NCBI GenBank assembly: GCA_905206345.1
Contig: CAJLGW010000052.1
Coordinates: 1 to 15,080 of the forward strand
DNA length: 15,080 bases
Reading direction: 5' to 3'
DNA from: an uncultured Sutterella sp.
Lineage (GTDB): Bacteria > Pseudomonadota > Gammaproteobacteria > Burkholderiales > Burkholderiaceae_F
Position numbers and translations under genes: made by a program
Part shown: positions 15,040 to 15,080 of the stretch, piece by piece
Position numbering within the stretch: position 1 is the stretch's first letter
How the letters are laid out: the number at the start of each line of letters is the position of its first letter
Notes under the pieces: generated by a model
Databases searched by the model: none
Told to the model about the DNA's origin: nothing
What the model saw: only the letters and a program-made list of their open reading frames with translations

Positions 15040-15080
15040 CTAACCCAGGTTTTTCACGAAATCTGGGTTAATTTTTGCCC
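15040..15080 (-). CDS. Possible C-terminal end of a minus-strand gene (partial)
   Basis: One minus-strand frame stays open from the right edge and ends with TAG at 15042-15040, giving the last residues AKINPDFVKNLG. The terminator at 15028-15002 follows 11 nt later, as expected behind a gene end. The evidence is only 12 codons and the neighbouring terminator, so the gene cannot be named and the frame may be fortuitous. Confidence 0.28.
   Translation of the reverse strand, partial: AKINPDFVKNLG
15041..15076 (+). terminator. Plus-strand terminator-like inverted repeat at the right edge
   Basis: TAACCCAGGT (15041-15050) pairs with ATCTGGGTTA (15061-15070), followed by ATTTTT. One pair is G-U in the plus-strand RNA but would be an A-C mismatch in the minus-strand RNA, so it suits plus-strand transcription. 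It could catch readthrough from the NhaC-type gene or end a short plus transcript. Confidence 0.55.

Overview
The window reads as a stretch of chromosome from a moderate-GC (a little under 50 %) betaproteobacterium. The gene order rpsO-pnp and orn / Ste24-type M48 protein / rsgA is typical of Burkholderiales. The AbgA-like amidohydrolases, DcuC-family carrier and NhaC-type carrier suggest a gut-type, amino-acid/organic-acid using member such as Sutterellaceae. That placement is inference from gene content and protein character, not from a search.

Layout, left to right. (1) Positions 1-74, minus strand: the 5' end of what I read as a bacterial group IIC intron, inserted directly behind the U-tract of the pnp terminator (75-112) and running off the left edge. 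(2) The minus-strand rpsO-pnp operon (2831 to 75): rpsO promoter, rpsO, an intergenic terminator/attenuator, a structured pnp leader, pnp and its terminator. (3) orn (oligoribonuclease) on the minus strand, so two RNA-decay exonucleases lie close together. (4) Divergent from orn, a plus-strand pair: a Ste24-like M48 membrane protein whose zinc-binding HExxH and downstream Glu motifs are both destroyed and which carries a long acidic tail, overlapping by 26 nt with rsgA (ribosome-assembly GTPase). A bidirectional terminator closes this block. (5) A minus-strand operon: DcuC-family transporter followed 21 nt later by an AbgA-like M20 amidohydrolase. (6) A plus-strand pair: EamA-family transporter (extended -10 promoter) and a class I/II PLP aminotransferase. 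(7) A plus-strand M20 amidohydrolase, paralogous to the first and also 427 aa, then an NhaC-type transporter, each with its own terminator. (8) A gene-free right end (14759-15080) packed with oppositely oriented terminators and possibly the last codons of a minus-strand gene entering from the right.

The left half is RNA metabolism and ribosome biogenesis. The right half looks like peptide/amide or organic-acid scavenging: two uptake-carrier plus M20-hydrolase modules surround a transporter plus aminotransferase. The likely theme is import of acylated or amidated amino compounds, hydrolysis, transamination and efflux; substrates cannot be read from sequence. The two observations most worth following are the group IIC intron end at the pnp terminator and the catalytically dead Ste24-like protein kept in its usual place beside rsgA.
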